Assembly (NCBI RefSeq): GCF_021545335.1
Contig: NZ_CP089312.1
Span: 558,001-622,000 of the forward strand
Source: Streptomyces sp. GQFP
Lineage (GTDB): Bacteria > Actinomycetota > Actinomycetes > Streptomycetales > Streptomycetaceae
Direction of reading: 5' to 3'
DNA length: 64,000 nucleotides
The position numbers and the translations under genes are program-made. This document shows, one piece after another, positions 1 through 7,621 of the stretch. Below the pieces are notes generated by a model. That model saw nothing but the letters and a program-made list of their open reading frames with translations, was not told the origin of the DNA and ran no database searches. Numbering within the stretch: position 1 is the first letter of the stretch; the number at the start of each line of letters is the position of its first letter.

Positions 1-395
1 GCACGGACCTGGTCAAGGACGAGTCGGTGCTGGTCCCGGCGTACGACGACGCGGCGGGGGTGACGGCCGCGTTCAACAAGAACGTACTGACCGTCGTCAA
101 CCGTGAGTTGGGCGCCGACTTCGACCCCGACGCCTTCGAGCATGTGGCGCTGTGGGATTCGCAGAACGAGTGGATCGAGATGCGGCTGCGGTCGCTCGCC
201 GAGCAGACCGTGAAGGTTCCTGCGCTCGATCTCGCCGTCGACTTCGCGGTGGGCGAGGAGATGCGTACGGAGGTGTCTGCGAAGTTTCGTAAGGCGGATG
301 TGGGCGACGAACTCGACGCGGCCCGGCTGGTACCGACCCGGTGGTGGACGGACGAGCAGGGCCGTTTTGCGCTGTCGCTCAGCGTCGCCTACTAG
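1..395 (+). CDS. egtD: L-histidine N-alpha-methyltransferase EgtD, C-terminal part (gene cut by window start)
   Basis: EgtD makes hercynine from histidine with three SAM-dependent methylations, the first committed step of ergothioneine synthesis. The frame is open from base 3, so the gene begins outside the window; the GTG at 27 is an internal valine codon. What remains is about 130 residues of the C-terminal part, with the family signatures [15 protein letters not shown](G/A)ADF, FEHVA and NEWIEMRL, and the end [16 protein letters not shown] just before the stop. In streptomycetes egtD usually lies at the end of an egtABCD group, so egtA-C probably lie to the left. Nothing looks damaged in the visible part. 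Confidence 0.9.
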   Translation, partial: TDLVKDESVLVPAYDDAAGVTAAFNKNVLTVVNRELGADFDPDAFEHVALWDSQNEWIEMRLRSLAEQTVKVPALDLAVDFAVGEEMRTEVSAKFRKADVGDELDAARLVPTRWWTDEQGRFALSLSVAY

Positions 396-483
396 CGACG
401 CCTCGCGAAGCTCCGCCACATGGGGCACGGTGGAACGTGGAGTGCCGCCAGCCACATCGAGCACGGCGAAGAGGAGTACCCGC

Positions 484-699
484 ATGACCAATCACACCTA
501 CCGGGTCACCGAGATCGTCGGTACCTCGCACGAAGGCGTCGACCAGGCCATCCGCAACGGCGTCAGCCGGGCCTCGCAGACCCTGCGCAACCTCGACTGG
601 TTCGAGATCACGCAGGTCAGGGGCCAGATCGTGGACGGGCAGATCGAGCACTACCAGGTCGGCCTGAAGGTCGGTTTCCGCCTGGAGGACGGCGAGTAG
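484..699 (+). CDS. Dodecin family flavin-binding protein
   Basis: A 71-residue protein of the size and pattern of dodecins, which assemble into hollow dodecamers that bind and buffer flavins (riboflavin, FMN or FAD). The start is the ATG at 484, preceded by a GAGGAG-type ribosome site; an upstream in-frame extension lacks family similarity. Family features seen are the N-terminal YRVTEIVGTS, the NGVSRASQTLRNLDWFEI helix and strand carrying the tryptophan that stacks on the flavin, and the QVRGQI strand with the glutamine that contacts it. It follows egtD by 88 bp and faces the HAD phosphatase gene with only 25 bp between stops. Confidence 0.92.
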   Translation: MTNHTYRVTEIVGTSHEGVDQAIRNGVSRASQTLRNLDWFEITQVRGQIVDGQIEHYQVGLKVGFRLEDGE

Positions 700-724
700 G
701 CAGCCCAGGTCGACAGTCAGGCCC

Positions 725-1228
725 TCAGGTCCGGCCCTCGCTCTCCTGCGCCTCCTTCAGCGCGTCGGACTCGGCCGTCCAGCGGGCCCGTACGACGGTG
801 AAGCCCGCGCGTTCCGCGTCCTGGCAGACGAGTTCGTCGTCGTCGACCAGGACGCGGATCTCGCGGTTCCGGGCCAGTGTGCGGAGGGTCTCCAGTTTGG
901 TGGCGCGGGCGGGCCTGCGGTCGTCGTTGCGGCGCATCCAGATGCGGCCCTCGGGCAGTCCGTGCGCGGCGAGCCACTCGACCGTGTCCCGGCGGCAGCG
1001 TTCGGGCCGGCCGGTGAGGTAGACGACCTCGCACTCCCGCGCGCTCTCCAGGGCCAGTGCAACGCCCTCGGTGAGCGGCGGGTCGTGCGGTGCGGCGGCG
1101 AAGAACGCCGTCCAGTTGCGGGGCTTGCGCTCCAGGAACCGCTGCCGGTGTGCCGTGTCGGCCAGTGTGTTGTCCAGGTCGAACACCGCGAGCGGTAGAG
1201 GGCCTTTGCTGTGCTGAGTCACAGTCAC
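725..1228 (-). CDS. HAD-superfamily phosphatase, polynucleotide-kinase-3'-phosphatase-like
   Basis: A 167-residue protein consisting of one HAD hydrolase domain. Motif I is DLDNTLADT (nucleophile Asp17, acid/base Asp19), motif II is the TGRPE segment near residue 97, and the acidic motif IV is VDDDELV near residue 147. The short cap and the TGRPE form resemble the phosphatase domain of phage and bacterial PNKP-like proteins, which remove 3'- or 5'-phosphates; the substrate here is unknown. The start is the ATG at 1228. The gene converges on the dodecin gene. A plain housekeeping or repair phosphatase is the safest reading. Confidence 0.8.
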   Translation of the reverse strand: MTVTQHSKGPLPLAVFDLDNTLADTAHRQRFLERKPRNWTAFFAAAPHDPPLTEGVALALESARECEVVYLTGRPERCRRDTVEWLAAHGLPEGRIWMRRNDDRRPARATKLETLRTLARNREIRVLVDDDELVCQDAERAGFTVVRARWTAESDALKEAQESEGRT

Positions 1229-1371
1229 CGACCCTAGACGGCCGGGAATTCAACGTGTCGGAAACATTGACGCACTCCCGCCCCATACCTATCTTCTGGT
1301 CGAACCTCCGTACGCCGTTCCATATATCGAACAATGTCGGCCGAGGAACAGGCCGCTGAAGGAGACTCGCC

Positions 1372-2844
1372 GTGGACCGCACCCGCAGCAGCTCGACCAG
1401 CAGACGTACGCTCCTCAAGGCCTGCACGGCCCTGGTCGTGGCCGTGACCGTGCCCGTCGCCGTGGGCGCTCCGGTGTTCGCCGCCGTCCCGGCCTCCCCG
1501 GCCGTCACCTTCACCAACCCGATCGCCGCGCAGCGCGCCGACCCGCACATCTACAAGCACACCGACGGCTACTACTACTTCACCGCCACGGTCCCCGCGT
1601 ACGACAGGATCGTGCTGCGTCGGGCCACCACGCTCCAGGGCCTGGCGACCGCCGCCGAGACAACCATCTGGACCAAGCACGCCAGCGGTGAGATGGGCGC
1701 CCACATCTGGGCTCCGGAGATCCACCACATCGACGGCAAGTGGTACATCTACTTCGCGGCCGGCGCCTCCGACGACATCTGGAAGATCCGGCCGTACGTC
1801 CTGGAGACCTCGGCCGCCAACCCGATCACCGGGACCTGGACCGAGAAGGGCCGCATCGCGCTGCCGCTGGACACCTTCTCGCTCGACGCGACGACGTTCG
1901 TGGTGAACGGGACGCGCTATCTGAGCTGGGCGCAGAACGACCCGGCGGTCGGCGACGGCACCAACCTGTACCTCGCGAAGATGTCCAACCCCTGGACGAT
2001 CAGCGGGACTCCGGCAATGATCTCCCGGCCCACGCTGTCCTGGGAGATCATCGGGCACACGGTCAACGAGGGACCGTCGGTCATCCAGCGGGGCGGCAAG
2101 ATCTTCATGGCCTTCTCGGCCAGCGCCACCGACGCCAACTACTGCCTGGGGCTGCTCACCGCGTCCGCCTCCGCCGATCTGCTCAACCCGGCCTCCTGGA
2201 CGAAGACTTCGACGCCGGTGTTCACGAGCAACGCCTCGACCGGGCAGTACGGGCCGGGCCACAACACGTTCACGGTCTCCGAGGACGGCAAGTCCGACGT
2301 CCTCGTCTACCACGACCGCAACTACAAGGACATCAGCGGCGATCCGCTCAACGACCCCAACCGGCGCACCCGTTACCAGAAGCTGTACTGGAACGCCGAC
2401 GACACCCCGAACTTCGGCATCCCGGTCTCCGACGGGCTGACCCCGGTCCGCCTCTCCTCGTTCAACTATCCCGACCGGTACATCCGGCACTGGGAGTTCC
2501 GGGCGAGGATCGAGGCGAACGTCACCAACCTCGCCGACTCGCAGTTCCGGATCGTCACCGGGCTGACCGGTTCCGGCACGGTCTCGCTGGAGTCGGCGAA
2601 CTTCCCCGGCTACTACCTCCGGCACAAGAACTACGAGCTGTGGGTGGAGAAGAACGACGGCACCGCCGCCTTCCTGGCCGACGCCTCCTTCACCCGGCGG
2701 GCGGGCCTCGCCGACTCGGCCGGGGTGTCCTTCGAGTCGTACAACTTCCCGGGCCGCTACATCCGGCACTACAACAGCCTGCTCCAGCTCCAGACACTGA
2801 GCACCTCCCTGGACCAGCAGGACGCGACCTTCTACGCCGAGTAG
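1372..2844 (+). CDS. Tat-exported GH43 glycosidase with C-terminal AbfB (CBM42) module, likely alpha-L-arabinofuranosidase
   Basis: 490 residues starting at a GTG with the ribosome site AAGGAG. A twin-arginine signal (SRRTLLK, residues 10-16) and a hydrophobic stretch to about residue 38 indicate folded export. Residues 45-350 form a five-bladed GH43 propeller: general base Asp57 in ADPHIYK, the pKa-modulating Asp172, and the acid Glu233 in NEGPSV. Residues 357-490 form an AbfB beta-trefoil with the repeated FNYPDRYIRH, NFPGYYLRH and NFPGRYIRH motifs that bind arabinofuranose side chains. It is followed after 73 bp by the GH127 gene on the same strand, so the two probably form an arabinan or arabinoside degrading unit. 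The exact linkage preference cannot be read from sequence. Confidence 0.88.
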   Translation: MDRTRSSSTSRRTLLKACTALVVAVTVPVAVGAPVFAAVPASPAVTFTNPIAAQRADPHIYKHTDGYYYFTATVPAYDRIVLRRATTLQGLATAAETTIWTKHASGEMGAHIWAPEIHHIDGKWYIYFAAGASDDIWKIRPYVLETSAANPITGTWTEKGRIALPLDTFSLDATTFVVNGTRYLSWAQNDPAVGDGTNLYLAKMSNPWTISGTPAMISRPTLSWEIIGHTVNEGPSVIQRGGKIFMAFSASATDANYCLGLLTASASADLLNPASWTKTSTPVFTSNASTGQYGPGHNTFTVSEDGKSDVLVYHDRNYKDISGDPLNDPNRRTRYQKLYWNADDTPNFGIPVSDGLTPVRLSSFNYPDRYIRHWEFRARIEANVTNLADSQFRIVTGLTGSGTVSLESANFPGYYLRHKNYELWVEKNDGTAAFLADASFTRRAGLADSAGVSFESYNFPGRYIRHYNSLLQLQTLSTSLDQQDATFYAE

Positions 2845-2874
2845 AGCGCCGAGTACAGCCCGGATCAGACACGC

Positions 2875-2901
2875 CAGTCACCTCAGTCACCTCAGTCACC
2901 T
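2875..2901 (+). repeat. Three tandem 9-bp repeats (CAGTCACCT) between GH43 and GH127 genes
   Basis: CAGTCACCT occurs three times back to back, followed by a fourth CAG, in the short gap just before the GTG of the GH127 gene. The repeat ends about 17 bp before that start codon, so a change in copy number would alter the leader. No hairpin is formed by it. Confidence 0.85.
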
Positions 2902-2917
2902 CAGAGACGAGGCACAT

Positions 2918-5722
2918 GTGACCCCCCACCTCCCCAGACGTTTCCTACTCCAGAGCGCGATCCTCGCGGCAGCGACACCCGCGTTCGCCTACGCGGCCTC
3001 CGGCCGGGCCGCCGCCGCTGCCCTGCCCGCGCCGTCCGCCTGGACGCTGCGCCCGTTCGAGCTGAAGGAGGTCTCGCTCGGCCAGGGCGTCTTCGCGAGC
3101 AAGCGCCAGCTGATGCTGGACCACGGGCGCGGCTACGACGTCAACCGGCTGCTCCAGGTGTTCCGGGCGAACGCCGGGCTCTCCACGGGTGGCGCGGTCG
3201 CGCCCGGCGGCTGGGAGGGCCTGGACGGTGAGGCCAACGGCAACCTCCGCGGCCACTACACCGGGCACTTCCTCAGCATGCTGTCGCAGGCCTACGCGAG
3301 CACCGGCGACCAGGCCTACGCCACCAAGATCGGGACGATGGTCGGCGCGCTGACCGACGTACGCGCCGCGCTGCGCACCGACCCGCGCATGCTCACCGTC
3401 ACCGGCAAGTGGGGCGGCGCGCACGAGAACGTCCGGGGCTCCTACCAGTACGTCGACCTCCCGGCGGCCGTGCTGGGCGGCGCCGCGGCGATCACCCTGT
3501 CGATCTGGGTCAAGCCCACGCACGACGCCAACTGGCAGCGCGTCTTCGACTTCGGCAACGACACCACCCGGTACATGTACCTGGCCTCCCGCAACGCGAG
3601 CGGCGTGCCGCGCTTCGCCATCACCACCAACGGCGCCGGCGCCGAACAGGGCCTCAACGGCACCGCCGCGCTGCCGCTGAACCAGTGGAGCCACCTCGCG
3701 GTGACCATCTCGGGCACCACGGGCACCCTTTACGTCAACGGCACCGCCGTCGCGACGAACACCGCGATGACCGTCAACCCGTCCGTCCTGGGCACCCTGA
3801 CGAACAACTGGCTCGGCCGCTCCAACTACTCCGGCGACCCCGTCTACGCGGGCGCCTTCGACGAGTTCAACGTCTACTCGCGCGCCCTGACCGCCGCCGA
3901 CATCACCTCGCTCCAGAGCAACGAGGCCAAGAACTCCTCCGCAGGACTCGGCAACCTCGCCTCGTACTACTTCTCCACCACCACCGGCTCCACCTTCGGC
4001 GACGCCTCCGGGCGCGGACTGACCGCCACCCTGCACCGCACCTGGGGCGGCCCCAGCCACCAGGGCTTCCTCGCCGCCTACCCGGAGACGCAGTTCATCG
4101 CGCTGGAGTCGATGACGAGCGGCGACTACACGAAGGTGTGGGCGCCCTACTACACGGCGCACAAGATCCTCAAGGGTCTACTGGACGCCTATCTCGCGAC
4201 GGACGACGCCCGGGCGCTGGACCTCGCGTCGGGCATGTGCGACTGGATGTACTCCCGGCTGTCCAAGCTGCCCGACGCCACTCTCCAGCGGATGTGGGGG
4301 ATCTTCTCCAGCGGTGAGTTCGGCGGGATCGTCGAGACGATCGTCGACCTGTACACGATCACCGGCAAGGCCGAACACCTCGCCCTGGCCAAGCTGTTCG
4401 ACCTCGACACGCTCATCGACGCGTGCGCGGCGAACAACGACATCCTCAACGGTCTGCACGCCAACCAGCACATCCCGATCTTCACCGGATACGTCCGGCT
4501 GTACGACGCGACGGGCGAGACCCGCTATCTGACCGCCGCGAAGAACTTCTGGGGCATGGTGATCCCGCAGCGCATGTACGGGATCGGCGGCACCAGCACG
4601 GCCGAGTTCTGGAAGGCGCGCGGGGTGATCGCGGGCACGCTCAGCGACACGACCGCCGAGACCTGCTGCGCCCACAACCTGCTCAAGCTGAGCCGGATGC
4701 TGTTCTTCCACGAGCAGGACCCGAAGTACATGGACTACTACGAGCGGACGCTCTACAACCAGGTGCTCGGCTCCAAGCAGGACAAGGCCGACGCCGAGAA
4801 GCCCCTCGTCACGTACTTCATCGGGCTCACCCCCGGGCATGTGCGCGACTACACGCCCAAGCAGGGCACGACCTGCTGCGAGGGCACGGGCATGGAGAGC
4901 GCCACCAAGTACCAAGACTCGGTGTACTTCAAGTCGGCCGACGGCGCCTCCCTGTACGTCAATCTGTACAGCCCCTCGACCCTGACCTGGGCCGAGAAGG
5001 GCGTCACGGTCACCCAGACCACCGCGTATCCGCAGGAGCAGGGCACCACGCTCACCTTCGGGGGCGGCAGCGCGGCCTTCGCGCTGCGGCTGCGTGTGCC
5101 GGTGTGGGCGACGGCCGGCTTCCAGGTGACGGTCAACGGACAGGCGGTGAGCGGGACTCCGGTCGCCGGGAGCTACTTCGCGGTGTCGCGGACCTGGCGC
5201 GCCGGGGATGTCGTACGGATCAGCGTGCCGTTCCGGCTGCGGGTCGAGAAGGCACTGGACGACCCGTCGCTCCAGACCCTGTTCTACGGTCCGGTGAACC
5301 TGGTCGCCCGGAGTTCGAGCACCAGCTACCTCTCCTTCGGGCTGTACCGCAACGCGGCCCTCTCCGGCGATCTGCTGCCCTCCCTCACCCCGGTGAGCGG
5401 CAAGCCGCTGCACTACACGCTGAACGGCACCGAGTTCGCCCCCTTCTCCGAGGGGACCGAGGACCCGACGCACGCCTACGTCCGGCGCGCCGAGCCGACG
5501 GTCGTGTTCGGGACCGTCTCCTCCGGGGTCGCCAATCCGGCGAAGGCCGACGGCACCACCCTGCTCGACGAGATCTGGGCCGGGGCGCCCTTCGCGAACA
5601 AGGCGGCGCTGGTGGCGCGGGTGCAGTCGACGACGGCTGCCTGGGTGACGGCGGGGCTGCTCACGCAGGCGAACGCGAACACGGTCGTGAGTACGGCGCA
5701 GGGCGCGTCGTACGTGTCCTGA
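2918..5722 (+). CDS. Tat-exported GH127 beta-L-arabinofuranosidase with a LamG domain inserted in the catalytic domain
   Basis: 934 residues from a GTG; the signal PRRFLLQ with a hydrophobic run to about residue 37 is Tat-like. Residues 40-165 and 375-870 carry the (alpha/alpha)6 catalytic fold formerly called DUF1680. The zinc-cysteine site of HypBA1 is recognisable: Glu581 and Cys583 in AETCC, and Cys653/Cys654 in TCCEGTGMES, where Cys653 would be the nucleophile; Glu563 is a candidate acid/base. Residues about 172-375 are a concanavalin-like LamG module (ITLSIWVKP, QWSHLAVT, DEFNVYSRAL) inserted in the domain rather than appended. Family members remove terminal beta-L-arabinofuranose, for example from hydroxyproline-linked oligoarabinosides of plant extensins. 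It pairs with the upstream GH43 gene. Confidence 0.9.
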   Translation: MTPHLPRRFLLQSAILAAATPAFAYAASGRAAAAALPAPSAWTLRPFELKEVSLGQGVFASKRQLMLDHGRGYDVNRLLQVFRANAGLSTGGAVAPGGWEGLDGEANGNLRGHYTGHFLSMLSQAYASTGDQAYATKIGTMVGALTDVRAALRTDPRMLTVTGKWGGAHENVRGSYQYVDLPAAVLGGAAAITLSIWVKPTHDANWQRVFDFGNDTTRYMYLASRNASGVPRFAITTNGAGAEQGLNGTAALPLNQWSHLAVTISGTTGTLYVNGTAVATNTAMTVNPSVLGTLTNNWLGRSNYSGDPVYAGAFDEFNVYSRALTAADITSLQSNEAKNSSAGLGNLASYYFSTTTGSTFGDASGRGLTATLHRTWGGPSHQGFLAAYPETQFIALESMTSGDYTKVWAPYYTAHKILKGLLDAYLATDDARALDLASGMCDWMYSRLSKLPDATLQRMWGIFSSGEFGGIVETIVDLYTITGKAEHLALAKLFDLDTLIDACAANNDILNGLHANQHIPIFTGYVRLYDATGETRYLTAAKNFWGMVIPQRMYGIGGTSTAEFWKARGVIAGTLSDTTAETCCAHNLLKLSRMLFFHEQDPKYMDYYERTLYNQVLGSKQDKADAEKPLVTYFIGLTPGHVRDYTPKQGTTCCEGTGMESATKYQDSVYFKSADGASLYVNLYSPSTLTWAEKGVTVTQTTAYPQEQGTTLTFGGGSAAFALRLRVPVWATAGFQVTVNGQAVSGTPVAGSYFAVSRTWRAGDVVRISVPFRLRVEKALDDPSLQTLFYGPVNLVARSSSTSYLSFGLYRNAALSGDLLPSLTPVSGKPLHYTLNGTEFAPFSEGTEDPTHAYVRRAEPTVVFGTVSSGVANPAKADGTTLLDEIWAGAPFANKAALVARVQSTTAAWVTAGLLTQANANTVVSTAQGASYVS

Positions 5723-5748
5723 CCGCCGTACGTCTCGTGATCGTCGCA

Positions 5749-5777
5749 GGCGGTACCCCTACCCGAGGGGTACCGCC
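5749..5777 (+). terminator. Intrinsic-type hairpin after the GH127 gene
   Basis: A perfect 12-bp inverted repeat (GGCGGTACCCCT and its complement) with a 5-nt loop lies 27 bp after the GH127 stop codon. There is no U-tract, as is usual in Streptomyces. Confidence 0.75.
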
Positions 5778-5940
5778 CGTCGGCCGCAGGAACGACCGGT
5801 GAGGGCGTGTGTACTGCGTTCTCAGTAGTCGCGATTGTCGACAGGCGCACGACGGCGGGAGGGGGTCGGTGCCGGGAGGGGGTCGGTCCCGGGAGCCTTG
5901 GCAGGTACCCGAGATCCGACGATCTGGAGACCTCCCCCTC

Positions 5941-6372
5941 GTGGCTACCTTCCTGTACAAGCTGGGCCGACTGGCCTTCCGGCGGCGCTGGTACGTCGCC
6001 CTGATGTGGGTGGCGGTGCTCGCCGCCGTCGGTGCCGGTGCGGCCACGGCGCCCGCCGCTCCCGACGCGGACAACACGATGCCGGGGATCGAGTCCCAGA
6101 AGGCGTTCGACCTGATACCAGCGCTTCCCCGGCTCCAACGCACATGGCGCCAGCGCCCGGGTGGTCTTCGTGGCCCCGGGCGGCGAGAAGGTCACCGCCA
6201 CCGAGAACCGGGCGGCGATCGAGAAGTTCGTGGGCGAGGTGGCCGGCGGTTCGCAGGTCTCGTCCACCGCCGCTCCCTTCCAGGCCAAGGCGGGCCGCCA
6301 TCAAGGAGGCCCAGGGCTCGGGGCTGACCGTAGAGGTCGGCGGTACGGCGCTGGCGACGACGCCTGCGGCGC
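5941..6372 (+). pseudogene. Remains of an MMPL-family membrane transporter gene (N-terminal part, frameshifted and internally deleted)
   Basis: From a GTG at 5941 the sequence reads ATFLYKLGRLAFRRRWY followed by the first transmembrane helix and DADNTMPGIESQKAFDLI, the classic start of a streptomycete MMPL exporter of about 700 residues. Near 6118 the frame shifts; the next frame reads RFPGSNAHGASARVVFVAPGGEKVTA and on to QVSSTAAPFQAKA. Near 6292 a second break, with an apparent loss of some 40 codons, moves to a third frame reading IKEAQGSGLTVEVGGTALATT. There the transporter stops; the remaining helices and second porter domain are absent. No functional product is possible. The segment runs straight into a response regulator tail. 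Confidence 0.85.
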
Positions 6373-6724
6373 CGCCGAGGCGCTGCTCGCCGGCATCCGC
6401 ACCGTGGCCGCCGGTGACTCGCTCCTCTCCCCCAACGCCACCCGCACGCTCATCACCCGCTTCCTCAACTCCCCCGTTCCGGGCACCCAGTTGGCGACCC
6501 CGGAGGGGCTCGCGGCGCTCACCACCCGTGAACGGGAAGTGATGTGCCTGGCGGCCGAGGGCGGCTCGAACGACGAGATCGCGGAGAAGCTGTACGTCAG
6601 CCCGTTGACCGTCCGTACCCATGTGCACCGCGCGATGACGAAGCTGGGCGCCGGCGACCGGGCCCAACTGGTCGTCATCGCCTACCAGTCGGGGCTCGTA
6701 CGACCCCTGCCACCCAAGGCGTAG
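6373..6724 (+). pseudogene. C-terminal remnant of a NarL/FixJ-type response regulator (LuxR HTH)
   Basis: The last 115 or so codons of a LuxR-family response regulator, starting in the final helix of the receiver domain (EALLAGIRTVAAGDSLLSP). It continues through an intact HTH (LTTREREVMCLAAEGGSNDEIAEKLYVS, then TVRTHVHRAMTKLGAGDRAQLV) to the usual end LVVIAYQSGLVRP. The phosphorylation domain and start codon are missing. The junction with the MMPL remnant is near 6375 and was probably made by a deletion between neighbouring genes, since MMPL exporters and two-component genes are often adjacent. An in-frame reading from 6161 gives a 187-residue hybrid whose HTH is unbroken; expression as a free DNA-binding domain cannot be excluded. 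Confidence 0.85.
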
Positions 6725-6743
6725 TTAGGTTAGCCTTCCCTTG
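6725..6743 (+). promoter_or_regulatory. Iron box (DmdR/IdeR-type operator) upstream of the methyltransferase gene
   Basis: The 19-bp TTAGGTTAGCCTTCCCTTG matches 17 of 19 positions of the actinobacterial iron-box consensus TWAGGTWAGSCTWACCTWA. It begins at the base after the stop codon of the remnant regulator and ends 35 bp before the GTG of the methyltransferase gene, where a repressor would block transcription under iron sufficiency. A second, better copy at 10668-10686 supports it. Confidence 0.75.
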
Positions 6744-6778
6744 CCGCTAGCGGGCTCGTCCGGCGACGACGGGAGACG

Positions 6779-7621
6779 GTGATCACCGTGGCTCACTCCA
6801 AGCACGTGCCCCAACTGGGCGATATCCAGGAGACGTTGCTCATCCCGCTCTACGGGCGCGCGGTCGAGACCGGCAAACGCCACGGCATGCTGTCCGATCC
6901 GCGTGCCGTGGAGATGGTCGACGCGATCGACTACGACTTCTCCCGGTTCGACGGCGCCCGGAGCCTGGTCGGCGCCAATCTGCGGACGCTGCTGTTCGAC
7001 GGCTGGGTGAGCGACTTCCTCGCCCGGCATCCGTCCGGGACCGTCGTGGAGATCGGTACGGGTCTCAACACCCGGTTCGAGCGCCTCGACAACGGCACGG
7101 TGCACTGGTTCGACCTCGACCTGCCCGACTCGATCGCGCTGCGGCGCAACTTCTTCGAGGACACCAACCGCCGGCGCATGATCGCCGCGTCGGTCACCGA
7201 CCCGGCCTGGACCGAGGAGGTCCTGGCGAGCCCCGGCCCGTACTTCCTGGTCGCGGAAGCGGTGCTGATCTACCTCGAAGAGCCGCAGGTGCGCTCGGTG
7301 TTCGACCTCGTCGCCGAGCAACTGCCGGGCGCTCGGCTCGCGTTGGAGACCGCGGCCGGTCATCTGATCGACAGTCAGGACAGGCACGACGTGCTCGGCG
7401 ACATGGCGGCCCGGATGCGCTGGCGCTGCGACGACCCCGCCGGTGTCGAGTCCTGGCGTACGGATGTGCGCCTGGAGGAGTCCTGCACCTTCGTCCATCT
7501 GCCCGCCGCGCTCCACCTCCGCCTGCCCCTCCCCTACAGGCTGTTGCTCGCGGTGCTGGGGAGGGTCAAGCGGCGGGACATGGAGTCGTTCAGGTTCAAT
7601 CTGTTCCGGTGTGGGGGCTGA
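6779..7621 (+). CDS. Class I SAM-dependent methyltransferase of the leucine carboxyl methyltransferase (LCM/COG3315) type
   Basis: 280 residues. The SAM site is VVEIGTGLNTRFERLD near residue 90, followed by the acidic WFDLDLPDSIALR and, near residue 160, the family segment FLVAEAVLIYLEE. These features belong to the LCM-like group, whose bacterial members methylate small polyketides or unknown substrates. Two starts are possible: GTG 6779 has GGGAG only 3 bp away, while GTG 6788 has it at 12 bp, so the true start may be 6788. The gene lies directly after an iron box, so it is probably induced by iron starvation. Its last 26 bp overlap the convergent surface-protein gene. Confidence 0.8.
   Translation: MITVAHSKHVPQLGDIQETLLIPLYGRAVETGKRHGMLSDPRAVEMVDAIDYDFSRFDGARSLVGANLRTLLFDGWVSDFLARHPSGTVVEIGTGLNTRFERLDNGTVHWFDLDLPDSIALRRNFFEDTNRRRMIAASVTDPAWTEEVLASPGPYFLVAEAVLIYLEEPQVRSVFDLVAEQLPGARLALETAAGHLIDSQDRHDVLGDMAARMRWRCDDPAGVESWRTDVRLEESCTFVHLPAALHLRLPLPYRLLLAVLGRVKRRDMESFRFNLFRCGG

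Noticed and set aside
6161..6724. A functional 187-residue regulator starting at GTG 6161.
   Set aside because: Its first 70 residues are out-of-place MMPL periplasmic-domain text and about 15 residues of frame-shifted junk precede the HTH. I therefore treat it as two gene remnants, while noting that the HTH itself is intact.
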